From: Martelella sp. NC20
Lineage (GTDB): Bacteria; Pseudomonadota; Alphaproteobacteria; Rhizobiales; Rhizobiaceae
Length of the DNA: 64,000 nucleotides
Assembly (NCBI RefSeq): GCF_013459645.1
Contig: NZ_CP054861.1
Coordinates: forward strand, 788,501-852,500
Direction of reading: 5' to 3'
In this document: positions 44,604 to 52,557 of the stretch, in pieces
Position numbering within the stretch: position 1 is the stretch's first letter
Layout: each line of letters starts with the position of its first letter
Notes under the pieces: generated by a model
Told to the model about the DNA's origin: nothing
Seen by the model: the letters and a program-made list of their open reading frames with translations, nothing else
Database searches by the model: none
Program-made: the position numbers and the translations under genes

Positions 44604-45752
44604 ATGGCCGAGCGTGATCGGATCTCGCGGATCGAAGGGTTTGAAGTCGCTTGCGATATGCCCGAGCCGGCGGGCAATGCCCTGCGTGCCTTTCGCCGTC
44701 GCGGCGCGCTGCTGATCCGGCTGACTACCGAGGCCGGCCATGTCGGTTGGGGCGAAACATGGGCATTTCCGGAAACCGCCAGCGCCTTCATCCAGAATGT
44801 CCTGGTTCCCGACACTATCGGTAGCGCTGCTGACGCCCCGCTCGCGTTGCAACAGGCATTATTGCAACGCGTTGTGCCTGACCGACGCGGCCAGGCGCAT
44901 ATGGCGATCAGCGCGATCGATATCGCCTGCTGGGATCTTTTCGGAAGGATCACGGCGCTCCCGGTTGCAGCGCTGCATGGCGGCGCTCTGCGCGCAAAAG
45001 TACTGGCCTATGCCAGCGGTCCGCTTCTTGTCGCGGGAAATGATCGCTATGCCGGTTTCGGCGCGGCGCTGGAGCGCTACCGCGACCTCGGCTTTCGCGC
45101 TTTCAAGATCCGCGTCGGCGTCTCGCTTGAAGAAGACGAACGGGCGATCCGCCTGGCGCGCGAGATCGTCGGTCCAGAAGCACCGCTGATGATCGATCTC
45201 AACGAGGCCAGCACCATGCACGATGCGATGGAACTGACGCGGCGCGTGTCGGACTGTCGCCTCGGATGGATCGAGGAGCCTCTTCCGCATGACGACCTGC
45301 CGGGCTACAGACGTATGGCGAGCCGTTCGAACCTGCCGGTCGCGGGCGGGGAATCCTTCTGCGGCGTGCAAGCCTTCCGCGACAGTCTTCAGGCCGAAGC
45401 GCTGGATATCGTGCAGCCTGATCCCGCACTTTGCGGCGGGATTACCGAGACGCTGCGGATCTCCGCGCTTGCCGACGCCTTCGGGGTCAAGATCGCGCCG
45501 CATGTCTGGGGCACCGGTATCAACATGCTTGCAGCGCTTCAGGTTTGCGCGCTGTTGCGCCCTCGGGCCGGCAGCCTTCCGATGCCGATGCTCGAATATG
45601 ACATGAGCCACAACCCATTGCGCGAGGCGATCTTCGCTGATCTGCCCGATGCCGACGGTCACATTGCCATTCCCGATGGTCCGGGCCTGGGTCGCGATAT
45701 CAACAGGGAAAGTATAGAGCCATTCATCACCCGCCATTGGGTGATGGAGTGA
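44604..45752 (+). CDS. Enolase-superfamily (mandelate racemase/muconate lactonizing) enzyme
   Basis: A 382-residue enolase-superfamily enzyme that would abstract the alpha proton of a carboxylate, as sugar-acid dehydratases or racemases do. Catalytic residues can be placed at Lys168 and Arg170 (FKIRVG; the KxR variant), metal ligands Asp198 (MIDLNE), Glu224 (IEEPLP) and Glu250 (GGESF), and His300 (APHVWG), the partner base of the mandelate racemase group. The ATG at 44604 follows GGGAGGAAAA. It is the first gene of an operon with a TRAP transporter, so it acts on the imported acid. Confidence 0.86.
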   Translation: MAERDRISRIEGFEVACDMPEPAGNALRAFRRRGALLIRLTTEAGHVGWGETWAFPETASAFIQNVLVPDTIGSAADAPLALQQALLQRVVPDRRGQAHMAISAIDIACWDLFGRITALPVAALHGGALRAKVLAYASGPLLVAGNDRYAGFGAALERYRDLGFRAFKIRVGVSLEEDERAIRLAREIVGPEAPLMIDLNEASTMHDAMELTRRVSDCRLGWIEEPLPHDDLPGYRRMASRSNLPVAGGESFCGVQAFRDSLQAEALDIVQPDPALCGGITETLRISALADAFGVKIAPHVWGTGINMLAALQVCALLRPRAGSLPMPMLEYDMSHNPLREAIFADLPDADGHIAIPDGPGLGRDINRESIEPFITRHWVME

Positions 45753-45788
45753 ATTCTGTTTATTGAATCAATCAGGGAGGAATGAACC

Positions 45789-46763
45789 ATGACCTATCGC
45801 ACTATCTTCGCAACGCTCATTCTGGCGGGAAGCATGCCGATGGCTTCGCTCGCCGCCGACTACACGCTCAATGTTGGTCTCGTCGGAGGCCCGCAAGCCC
45901 CTGAAGTCGTCGCCATGGGCCAATTCGCCGACGAGGTTGAAAAGGCGACGGACGGACGCATCGAGGTGCGCGTCCAAAGCGGCGGCGCGCTGGGCGGAGA
46001 CCGGGACGTCATCGAAGGCGTTCAGCTTGGAACCGTCGAGATGGCCGTGCCGTCAACATCGGTCGTCGCCAATTTCGTACCGGATATGAAGGTCTTCGAC
46101 ATTCCGTTCCTGTTTCGCGATTTCGACCATGCCGAGGCTGTGCTGACTGGTCCCATCGGTCAAGAAATCCTTGACGAGATGCCCGATCAGGGTCTTGTGG
46201 GCCTGGCTTATGGCGGGATGGGTTTCCGTGAACTGACCAATAATGTTCGGCCGGTGCAAACGGCGGCGGATGTCGAAGGGCTCAAGATCCGCACCCAGCA
46301 AAACGACATGCATATCGCCGTATGGGAGGCGCTCGGTGTATTGCCCACGCCAATGGCCATTCCCGAAGTTTACACGGCCTTGCAGCAGGGCGTGGTTGAC
46401 GGGCAGGAGAACCCGGTCGGCGCCATTCTCAACAACCGCTTCGGCGAGGTGCAGAAATATCTGAGCATGACCGACCATGCGTTCACGCCGCTGGTCGTCC
46501 TCATCTCGCCGTCCGTGTGGAGCAGCCTGGATACCGGAGATCAGGCGATCATCAAGACCGCAGCCGAAAACGCCATGCTCCGCAACCGGCAAGAAGTCGA
46601 GAACGGCCTTTCCGCAGGGCTCGATGAACTCCGGGCCCAGGGCGTGACCGTCATCGAGGACGTGGACAAGGCCTCCTTCCGCGAAAAACTCGACGACCTC
46701 TATGACCAGTTCGCCGAGCAGTTCGGTGCGGATCGCCTGAATGCGATCGCGCAAACCAAGTGA
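45789..46763 (+). CDS. dctP: TRAP transporter substrate-binding protein (DctP family)
   Basis: A 324-residue periplasmic protein with a signal peptide (about residues 1-23, ending PMASLAADY). EGLKIRTQQNDMHI holds the carboxylate-binding Arg, and PTPMAIPEVYTALQQGVVDGQENP is the classic DctP signature, closer to the dicarboxylate/sugar-acid (YiaO-like) group than the two DctP proteins of the aromatic clusters. The AGGGAGGAATGAACC leader precedes the start. The ligand is probably the substrate of the adjacent enolase-superfamily enzyme. Confidence 0.9.
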   Translation: MTYRTIFATLILAGSMPMASLAADYTLNVGLVGGPQAPEVVAMGQFADEVEKATDGRIEVRVQSGGALGGDRDVIEGVQLGTVEMAVPSTSVVANFVPDMKVFDIPFLFRDFDHAEAVLTGPIGQEILDEMPDQGLVGLAYGGMGFRELTNNVRPVQTAADVEGLKIRTQQNDMHIAVWEALGVLPTPMAIPEVYTALQQGVVDGQENPVGAILNNRFGEVQKYLSMTDHAFTPLVVLISPSVWSSLDTGDQAIIKTAAENAMLRNRQEVENGLSAGLDELRAQGVTVIEDVDKASFREKLDDLYDQFAEQFGADRLNAIAQTK

Positions 46764-47272
46764 ACACGATGCGCGGTTTGATACCGGTCCTGCTTCGTAT
46801 CGAGAGTGCGATCACCAAGATCGCACTCTCACTTGGATGCGTCGCCCTGACACTGGCATTCGCGGCGGGCGCCTATCAGGTGCTCGCGCGTTTCGTCCTG
46901 TTGCGCTCGGCAGCATGGACGGAACCGTTCATTCAGATTGCGTTGATCTGGATGACTTACCTTGCGCTGGCCGCAGCGATACGGGCCGGAAGCCTTATCG
47001 CGGTCGACCTGGCATTGCGGCTCGGCACGGACGTGACGCGCCGGTTCCTGCGTCTGGTGGTCGCGGCCGCGGTATTCTGCCTGCTGGGCGTCCTGGCGTG
47101 GTTCGGGATCGAACTGGTTACCCGCGTGCGTTTCCAGACGATTGCCGGGCTCAACATCTCGGCTGCATGGGCATATCTAGCCCTCCCGATGGGGTCCGCC
47201 TTCTCGATGCTGGCGCTGCTCGCCCATCTGATCGATCCGCCGCCGCGCGACCAGCATATTCTCTCTGAATAG
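46760..47272 (+). CDS. dctQ: TRAP transporter small permease (DctQ-like)
   Basis: A 170-residue four-helix membrane protein of the DctQ family (YQVLARFVLLRSAAWTEPFI, IWMTYLALAAAIRAGSLIAVD). GTG at 46760 overlaps the dctP stop (GTGA). ATG at 46769 is an alternative without overlap. Confidence 0.86.
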   Translation: MNTMRGLIPVLLRIESAITKIALSLGCVALTLAFAAGAYQVLARFVLLRSAAWTEPFIQIALIWMTYLALAAAIRAGSLIAVDLALRLGTDVTRRFLRLVVAAAVFCLLGVLAWFGIELVTRVRFQTIAGLNISAAWAYLALPMGSAFSMLALLAHLIDPPPRDQHILSE

Positions 47273-47281
47273 GACGCCGCC

Positions 47282-48556
47282 ATGCTTCTCGTCATGATCA
47301 CAGCCATGATTGTCCTGATGGTGATGGCGGTTCCGGTCGCCGTGGCGATCGGTCTCGCCGGCATGCTGGGCATTGTCGGCTTCACCAACCTTCCGCTGAT
47401 CGTCATTCCCCAGCAGGCCTTTGTCGCGCTCGACAAGTTTCCGCTGGCCGCCGTGCCGTTCTTCATCCTCGCCGGTAATATCATGGCCGCCGGCGGTATC
47501 TCGCGCCGGCTGATCGACCTTGTCGAGAGTGTCGTCGGCCGCCGCAGCGCGGGCCTGCCGATCTCCTGCGTTGTCGTCTGCATGGTGTTTGCGGCGGTTT
47601 CGGGCTCGTCCGTCGCGACCACCTACGCCATCGGCGCGATCCTGATCCCCGCCATGGTCCGGCAGAATTACCCGGTCGGCTATGCCGCCTCGCTTCAGGC
47701 CACCTCGGCCGAGCTCGGCGTTCTCATTCCGCCGTCGATACCGATGATCCTTTACGGCGTCTCCGCGAGCGCTCCCGTCGGCGACCTGTTCATCGCCGGT
47801 CTCGGGCCGGGCCTTCTGGTGGCCGCGGCGCTTGCGATCTATGTCGTCATCTGGACGCGGTTCTCCAGTCACGAAAAGCCGCGTGACATTGTCCGCAAGC
47901 CCTTCTGGAAGAGCCTCCGTGGCGCGACACTTGCGCTGTTCATGCCGGTCCTGATCCTCGGCGGCATCTATGGCGGCGTGTTCACGCCGACGGAAGCCTC
48001 GATCATGGCTGTGGCCTACGCGCTGGTCGTCAGCGTCTTCATCTATCGCGACCTCTCGTTTCGCGCACTGATCGGCGTTCTGCGCGCGTCCGCGCTGTCC
48101 TCGGCCATTATCATGTTCATCATTTCCATGGCCGGCCTCTTTTCGTTCGTGTTGACGCGGGCCGGCGTCCCCGCGGCCATCGGCGACTGGATCGTGCTCA
48201 ATTTCGAAAGCAAGCTGGGCTTCCTGCTCGCGGTCAACGCCTTCCTGTTCGTCATCGGCATGTTTATCGAAACCTCGGCCTCGATTGTGGTGCTGGCGCC
48301 GATCCTGGCCCCGGTCGCGATGTCGTTCGGCATCAATCCGGTTCATTTCGGCATGATCATGATCATGAACCTTGCCATGGGCATGATCACGCCGCCATTC
48401 GGCGTCAACCTTTTTGCCGCCAGCGCCGTCGGCAAGGTCTCGCTGGATCGCATGATCCCGCATCTGGTTCCCCTGGTTCTCGTCATCCTCGCATGCCTCG
48501 CGCTCGTCACCTATCTGCCGGCGATCAGCCTTGGAATTCTGCAAATGATCCGTTGA
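47282..48556 (+). CDS. dctM: TRAP transporter large permease (DctM-like)
   Basis: A 424-residue multi-helix DctM protein. It shows PLAAVPFFILAGNIMAAGGIS, VFAAVSGSSVATTYAIG, LGVLIPPSIPMILYGV and MGMITPPFGVNLFAAS, all standard for the group. It starts ten bases after dctQ and is the last gene of the dehydratase/TRAP operon. The region beyond its stop is mobile-element debris. Confidence 0.9.
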   Translation: MLLVMITAMIVLMVMAVPVAVAIGLAGMLGIVGFTNLPLIVIPQQAFVALDKFPLAAVPFFILAGNIMAAGGISRRLIDLVESVVGRRSAGLPISCVVVCMVFAAVSGSSVATTYAIGAILIPAMVRQNYPVGYAASLQATSAELGVLIPPSIPMILYGVSASAPVGDLFIAGLGPGLLVAAALAIYVVIWTRFSSHEKPRDIVRKPFWKSLRGATLALFMPVLILGGIYGGVFTPTEASIMAVAYALVVSVFIYRDLSFRALIGVLRASALSSAIIMFIISMAGLFSFVLTRAGVPAAIGDWIVLNFESKLGFLLAVNAFLFVIGMFIETSASIVVLAPILAPVAMSFGINPVHFGMIMIMNLAMGMITPPFGVNLFAASAVGKVSLDRMIPHLVPLVLVILACLALVTYLPAISLGILQMIR

Positions 48557-48640
48557 CGGGAATTGATGCCTTCACGCGCTGAAAGCGTTTCCGGCGAAAA
48601 CGGACAAAAGCGGCATCGCGGAAGGCCGGGCCTGTTATTA

Positions 48641-48723
48641 GGCGCGGCACCGGGACCCCACACGCTGCAAATATTTCAAAGACTTATCGTGCCGATCGGC
48701 GTCGAACCCCTATCCCGATTTAC
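48641..48723 (+). repeat. Left arm of 83-bp inverted duplication
   Basis: It matches the reverse complement of 50558-50640 at 77 of 83 positions. The first 22 bases look like an insertion-sequence end (reading GGCGCGGCACCG...CCCCACA), and the rest encodes the CoA-transferase fragment FQRLIVPIGVEPL. The duplication stops where the IS3 remnant begins. Confidence 0.8.
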
Positions 48724-48963
48724 AGTCTATCAAATATGAAGAGGTTTACCTTCACGCCTACAAGTCTGTCGCCGAAGCCCGGGCGGGTATCGGACGATAT
48801 CTGACCTTCTACAACAGCCGCCGTCCGCATTCATCGCTTGACCGCAAGACACCCGATCAGGCTTACTTCAACGCGCTGCCCGCAATAGCGGCGGCAGCAT
48901 AAACAAGGCCGAAAACCACTTAAGAACGACCATCTGCCTGTTCAAACAAACCGAGCCACTTCA
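48724..48963 (+). mobile_element. IS3-family insertion sequence remnant (3' part of orfB and right end)
   Basis: The frame 48726-48902 encodes SIKYEEVYLHAYKSVAEARA, continuing GIGRYLTFYNSRRPHSSLDR and KTPDQAYF to a stop. This is the C-terminal integrase-core end of an IS3-family OrfB transposase. About 60 bases of non-coding end follow, to CCACTTCA at 48963. Everything upstream (orfA, most of orfB, the left end) is missing. The terminal TGA of the element (minus strand) provides the stop codon of the DUF35 gene, so the element inserted into that gene. Confidence 0.82.
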
Positions 48964-49200
48964 GCCTTCCCAGTAGATTTGATGGAATGTCACCCAGGAC
49001 AAAATCTTGCCTTTGCCGCTGACGACTTCCGGGCTCTGCGTCTCGCTGAGACAGACCCGGCAGATCGGCGTGGGCGGAAAATGTCGATCTCCGCAAGAAT
49101 TGCAGCGCTGGATCGTCAGTTCGCCCCGCGCCGCGTGGTCCCAGAATGGCCGCGCATGCACATCGTCCAAATCAGGCAGAGGTTTGTCATAACTCGTCAT
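48961..49200 (-). pseudogene. DUF35 / OB-fold acyl-CoA-associated protein, truncated by IS3
   Basis: A 79-residue N-terminal part of a DUF35 protein (usually about 130-140 residues). The rubredoxin-like zinc ribbon is present: CNSCGDRHFPPTPICRVC with four cysteines. The OB-fold begins (GKGKILSWVTFHQIYWEG) but ends at a TGA contributed by the insertion-sequence terminus. DUF35 proteins pair with thiolase-like enzymes in steroid and acyl-CoA side-chain cleavage (ChsH2, Ltp2 partners), consistent with the thiolase-like gene 16 bases upstream. It probably no longer works. Confidence 0.8.
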
Positions 49201-49216
49201 TGGTCTCTCCTGTTGC

Positions 49217-50347
49217 TCAGCCAGCCGTATAAACGATAGCGCGCGAACACGGAGTAGCCTGGGCGTAGAGCGCGACTTCGCAATCTTTCACCTGTCGGGC
49301 GCCACAATCTCCACGAACTTGGCGCACTGCTTCGATATTGAGGGCCCAGCCCTGCATATAGGAATTGGACAGGTGTCCACCGTCGGTGTTCGTGGGCAAC
49401 TCGCCGCCAAGTGCCAGGGTACCGCCTTCAACGAATCCACCGGCTTCGCCCTGCCCGCAGAATCCAAGCCCTTCTAACGTGAACAAGACGGTCGGACTGA
49501 AGTTGTCATAGGCGAGCAACACATCGATATCGTTGGTCCCGACCCCGGCCATCGCGAAAGCTTCAGCACCCGCCTTGCTGGTCGCCCCGTGCCAGAAATC
49601 CAGTGCAAAATTGGAAATGGAAGCTTCGGAGAAAGATTCCTGGGCCCCAATACCACTGATGAGGACCGGCTTTTGCTTGAGGTCCTTCGCCCGATCCTTG
49701 GTGGTCATGATCATGCAGACCGCGCCGTCATTGATCAGGCAGTAGTCGAAGAGCCTCAAGGGTTCGACGATGGGCCGGCTTTCTTCGTGGTCCTCGATCG
49801 TCATCGGTTTTTTCATCACTGCATCGGGGTTGAGCAAGGCGTGTTTTCGGAACGCAACGGACACCTCGGCAAGCTGGCGCGTTGTGGTGCCGTACTTCTC
49901 CATATGCATGCGGAACATCATGGCGTGCGCGGCTCCGGGAGAGGTAAAGCCCCACGGGTCCCAAAAGCCGGTTTCCTCGCCCCCGTAATTCATTCGGCGC
50001 GACCTGCCGATATTCGTGTAGATGAGGGCGACATAGTCTGCCGCGCCACAATGCAATGCCATCATTGCTTCAATGACGGCCATTCCAGACATTCGTCCGT
50101 GCGGAGGGAGCGACATGGTCCAGCGTGGGTCCAAGCCAAGCATCTCCCCCATGCGCCCGTAATAAGGAACGCGGCAAACAAGCAGACCGTCTATCACCTT
50201 TTTCTCGAGGCCGCTGTCATCCAGCGCCTGTTTGAAGGCTGCTGCGCCCAATCCGTAATCGTCAGTTTCAGGAAAGCTGCCATAGGCGGTCGTACCCACT
50301 CCAACAACGGCAATCTGATCCCTTAATGACTTGAGCTCATTATCCAT
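49217..50347 (-). CDS. Thiolase-superfamily protein (SCP-x/Ltp2-like), no canonical nucleophilic Cys
   Basis: A 376-residue thiolase-fold protein (IAVVGVGTTAYGSFPETDDYGLGAAAFKQAL). Where thiolases carry the nucleophilic Cys (NNxCSSG) this one reads PPHGRMSGMAVIEAM, so acyl transfer by the usual mechanism is unlikely. GGHLSNSYMQG and the late ALYAQATPCSRAIVY correspond to the His and second Cys regions. Proteins like this act with DUF35 partners as aldolases on acyl-CoAs (Ltp2). The start at 50347 overlaps the upstream CoA-transferase stop by one base. The gene is intact but its DUF35 partner is truncated. Confidence 0.78.
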   Translation of the reverse strand: MDNELKSLRDQIAVVGVGTTAYGSFPETDDYGLGAAAFKQALDDSGLEKKVIDGLLVCRVPYYGRMGEMLGLDPRWTMSLPPHGRMSGMAVIEAMMALHCGAADYVALIYTNIGRSRRMNYGGEETGFWDPWGFTSPGAAHAMMFRMHMEKYGTTTRQLAEVSVAFRKHALLNPDAVMKKPMTIEDHEESRPIVEPLRLFDYCLINDGAVCMIMTTKDRAKDLKQKPVLISGIGAQESFSEASISNFALDFWHGATSKAGAEAFAMAGVGTNDIDVLLAYDNFSPTVLFTLEGLGFCGQGEAGGFVEGGTLALGGELPTNTDGGHLSNSYMQGWALNIEAVRQVRGDCGARQVKDCEVALYAQATPCSRAIVYTAG

Positions 50348-50617
50348 CAAGCGATCTCCGGAATCGTCATGTCGCCGATGGCACCTTGCGCGATAAGTGC
50401 GTCGATCTCGAAATCATTATAATTGAGCATTTGCTGCAAAATCTCCCGTGTATGCTGCCCTAACAACGGCGCAGGACTCCGCACGCTGCCTGGGGTTTTT
50501 TCCATCTTGATCGGCACTCCAGCGATCGACACCTTGCGAGGTGCACCCGGGTAGGGTGTAAACCGGCATAGGGGTTCGACGCCGATCGGCACGATAAGTC
50601 TTTGAAATATCTAAAGC
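50347..50617 (-). pseudogene. CoA-transferase family III (CaiB/BaiF) C-terminal remnant
   Basis: Only the last 90 or so residues remain: PIGVEPLCRFTPYPGAPRK, then IKMEKTPGSVRSPAPLLGQH and TREILQQMLNYND. This is the C-terminal tail of a formyl-CoA-transferase-type enzyme that would supply CoA thioesters. The 5' part was lost at the junction with an insertion-sequence end at about 50618, and an in-frame TAG lies at the junction. Its first 60 bp are duplicated in inverse orientation at 48663-48723. Confidence 0.78.
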
Positions 50618-50640
50618 GTGTGGGGTCTCGGTGCCGCGCC
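50558..50640 (-). repeat. Right arm of 83-bp inverted duplication
   Basis: Partner of 48641-48723 (77 of 83 identical in inverse orientation). It contains the last bases of the insertion-sequence end (TGTGGGGTCTCGGTGCCGCG on the plus strand from 50619) and the truncated start of the CoA-transferase remnant. Confidence 0.8.
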
Positions 50641-50830
50641 GAATGACAGGCGTAGCCCGAGCGGGGGTCTCATACCTGCGTTTGTGATTTCTTGAAGGTT
50701 TTCAGCCAGCCTTTCAGGCACGGCTTTGGGCGAGACGATTGCTGTCGCCAGCCATTTCGAGAATGTTGACGTAGTGAGTGACGCGGTCGACCGGTGCGGT
50801 CCCGTACCAATGAATTTGAGAGATCGATCG
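50619..50830 (-). mobile_element. IS21-like insertion sequence remnant (IstB C-terminus and end)
   Basis: On the minus strand one frame reads TAPVDRVTHYVNILEMAGDS, then NRLAQSRA and a stop. This resembles the C-terminus of the IstB helper ATPase (DRxTHxxxIxExxxxSxR pattern). Non-coding sequence follows to a plausible TGT-type element end at 50619. The rest of istB and istA is absent. The family assignment is from the short motif only. Confidence 0.5.
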
Positions 50831-50919
50831 GAGTTGCCTCCGATCCGGACAACGTCGCAAGCGAAAGGGGCAGAACGATACATCTCTTAAAATATTATTC
50901 CCTGTCAAGACACTTCATA

Positions 50920-51798
50920 CTAACTCGTAGATACCCCCGCCATCTCGAACTGCATCTTGTGCAGCGCCGAGGCGTTCAGGTCACCCAGCCCCTTGTTGAG
51001 GGCGGCGGTGTAAAGCTCGCTGATCGCCGCCGTTATGGGAACAGGAACCTCCTTCAGCCGGGCGAAGTCGCGCACCAGCCGCGTGTCCTTGAGCATGTGC
51101 CGCAGGAAAAAGCTCGGAGCGAAATCATTGCCGAGCGTGGCGCGCCCGACATTGCGTATCAAAAGCGAACTGTAGTCGGTAACATCGAAAACGCCCATCA
51201 CGGCATCGCCGTCGAGACCGGACTTGATCGCCAGCGACAGCGCCTCGCCCAGCGATTCCATCTGGGCGGCCACGAGCAGATTGCCGACCAGCTTCATCGC
51301 CGCGCCATTGCCGGATGCCCCCAAATGGTGAACGCTCGCAGCCAGCGGCTCAAGTACCGGCAGGGACCGGTCGAATGCTTCCTTTGCGCCGCCGCAAACG
51401 AAATCCAGTCGTCCGTCCCAGGCCTCCCCCTTGCTGCCGAAGACCGGTGTATCGAGATAGGAGCCGCCCCTGGCCTCGATTGCCGCGGCGATTTCCAGAG
51501 AAACGGCCGGATCGGTCGTCGTCGCGTCGGCGACAATCGCACCGCTGTCCAGATGGGCGATCAACCCGTCGTCGCCGAAATAGATCGCACGCTGGGCATC
51601 CGGGCCGGTGACGCAGACCATGACCAAAGATTTACCTGCAATAGCCGCAGCTATGTTCGGCGCGCGATTTGCCCCAGCAAGGTCGGCCGGCAGATCAAAA
51701 AGGCTTCGGTTCCAGACCGTAACGTCGTGGCCGGCCCGCAACAGGTTGCGAACCATGCCCTGCCCCATAATTCCAAGGCCAACAAATGCGATATCCAT
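50920..51798 (-). CDS. 3-hydroxyisobutyrate dehydrogenase/tartronate semialdehyde reductase-like protein
   Basis: A 292-residue beta-hydroxyacid dehydrogenase with GLGIMGQGM at 7-15 (NAD(P) binding), DATTTDPAVS near 91 (substrate site) and catalytic Lys169 (GNGAAMKLVGNLL). It would oxidise a 3-hydroxy acid or reduce a semialdehyde. A 107-bp gap separates it from dhaL upstream on the same strand, and it is probably the last gene of the sugar ABC/DhaKL operon. GAGGAGTGAAAT precedes the start. Its place suggests it handles a C3 or C4 product of that pathway. Confidence 0.84.
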   Translation of the reverse strand: MDIAFVGLGIMGQGMVRNLLRAGHDVTVWNRSLFDLPADLAGANRAPNIAAAIAGKSLVMVCVTGPDAQRAIYFGDDGLIAHLDSGAIVADATTTDPAVSLEIAAAIEARGGSYLDTPVFGSKGEAWDGRLDFVCGGAKEAFDRSLPVLEPLAASVHHLGASGNGAAMKLVGNLLVAAQMESLGEALSLAIKSGLDGDAVMGVFDVTDYSSLLIRNVGRATLGNDFAPSFFLRHMLKDTRLVRDFARLKEVPVPITAAISELYTAALNKGLGDLNASALHKMQFEMAGVSTS

Positions 51799-51905
51799 AT
51801 TTCACTCCTCTTCCTGAGCGATTTCGGTCGGGCACGCGGCGACGGATCGCTGGCGCGTGGCTTTAATCGGGCAGACAGCGCCCTCCGACAGAAGGCCCCA
51901 CCGGC

Positions 51906-52544
51906 TCAAGCACCTGAAACACTCTCCGCCATGGATTCGATGATGATGACCGCGACCGTGGCGCCGGCGTCCTGAAGGCCCATCGACTTTTCCTGAAACG
52001 CCGCCGCCTTGCCGTGCTGCGCCACCATCGTCTTGGTGTTTTCCAGCGCCGCGCGGGCAGCGGAGACGGCATTGTCCATTGCCTCCGGCAGCGTCTCGCC
52101 AGCCTTGGCGGAGGCTTCCATGCTGGTGGCGATGGGGTCGAGCACATCAACCACCGTCTTGTCGCCGGGTTTGGCCTTGCCGCGTTCGGCGACCCCGTCG
52201 CGGTAAGCGCGCCAGAATATGGCCATTTCGGCGGTTCCGATATTCTCACCGTCGTCGAGCGCCTTGCTTCCGCGCAGAAAACCCGTGGCCATCAGCGTTC
52301 CCATGGTGGATGGCGCGGCCTTGGCCATCGCCATGCCGGCGACACGCAGATATTTGCCGATCGACACTTCCTGCTCGGCGTTGACGGCATCGCGCGCGGC
52401 GGCGAATGCCTTGCTCATGGTAATGCCCAGATCGCTGTCGCCGACCTTGCCGTCAAGCGCGATCAGAAAGTCCCTCTTGTCGGCGAATGTCTGCGCCAGT
52501 CCGGCGATAATTCCAGCCAGCCCCTCGGCATTTACGCGTTCCAT
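51906..52544 (-). CDS. dhaL: Dihydroxyacetone kinase-type subunit DhaL
   Basis: A 212-residue ADP-binding DhaL domain. The magnesium aspartates fall at Asp31, Asp36 and Asp38 (ALDGKVGDSDLGITM), matching the E. coli DhaL positions with a one-residue shift. The canonical GDGDHG is GDSDLG here. The start at 52544 is better spaced from GGGAGG than the ATG three bases earlier. It is separate from DhaK. No DhaM phosphoprotein gene is in the window, so phosphate may come from ATP. The substrate could be a ketotetrose or similar sugar rather than dihydroxyacetone. Confidence 0.87.
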   Translation of the reverse strand: MERVNAEGLAGIIAGLAQTFADKRDFLIALDGKVGDSDLGITMSKAFAAARDAVNAEQEVSIGKYLRVAGMAMAKAAPSTMGTLMATGFLRGSKALDDGENIGTAEMAIFWRAYRDGVAERGKAKPGDKTVVDVLDPIATSMEASAKAGETLPEAMDNAVSAARAALENTKTMVAQHGKAAAFQEKSMGLQDAGATVAVIIIESMAESVSGA

Positions 52545-52557
52545 CATTGCCTCCCGG

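Noticed and set aside
47177..48544. 455-codon minus-strand frame opposite the third DctM gene
   Set aside because: The translation is almost wholly charged and of low complexity. The sense strand encodes a standard permease.
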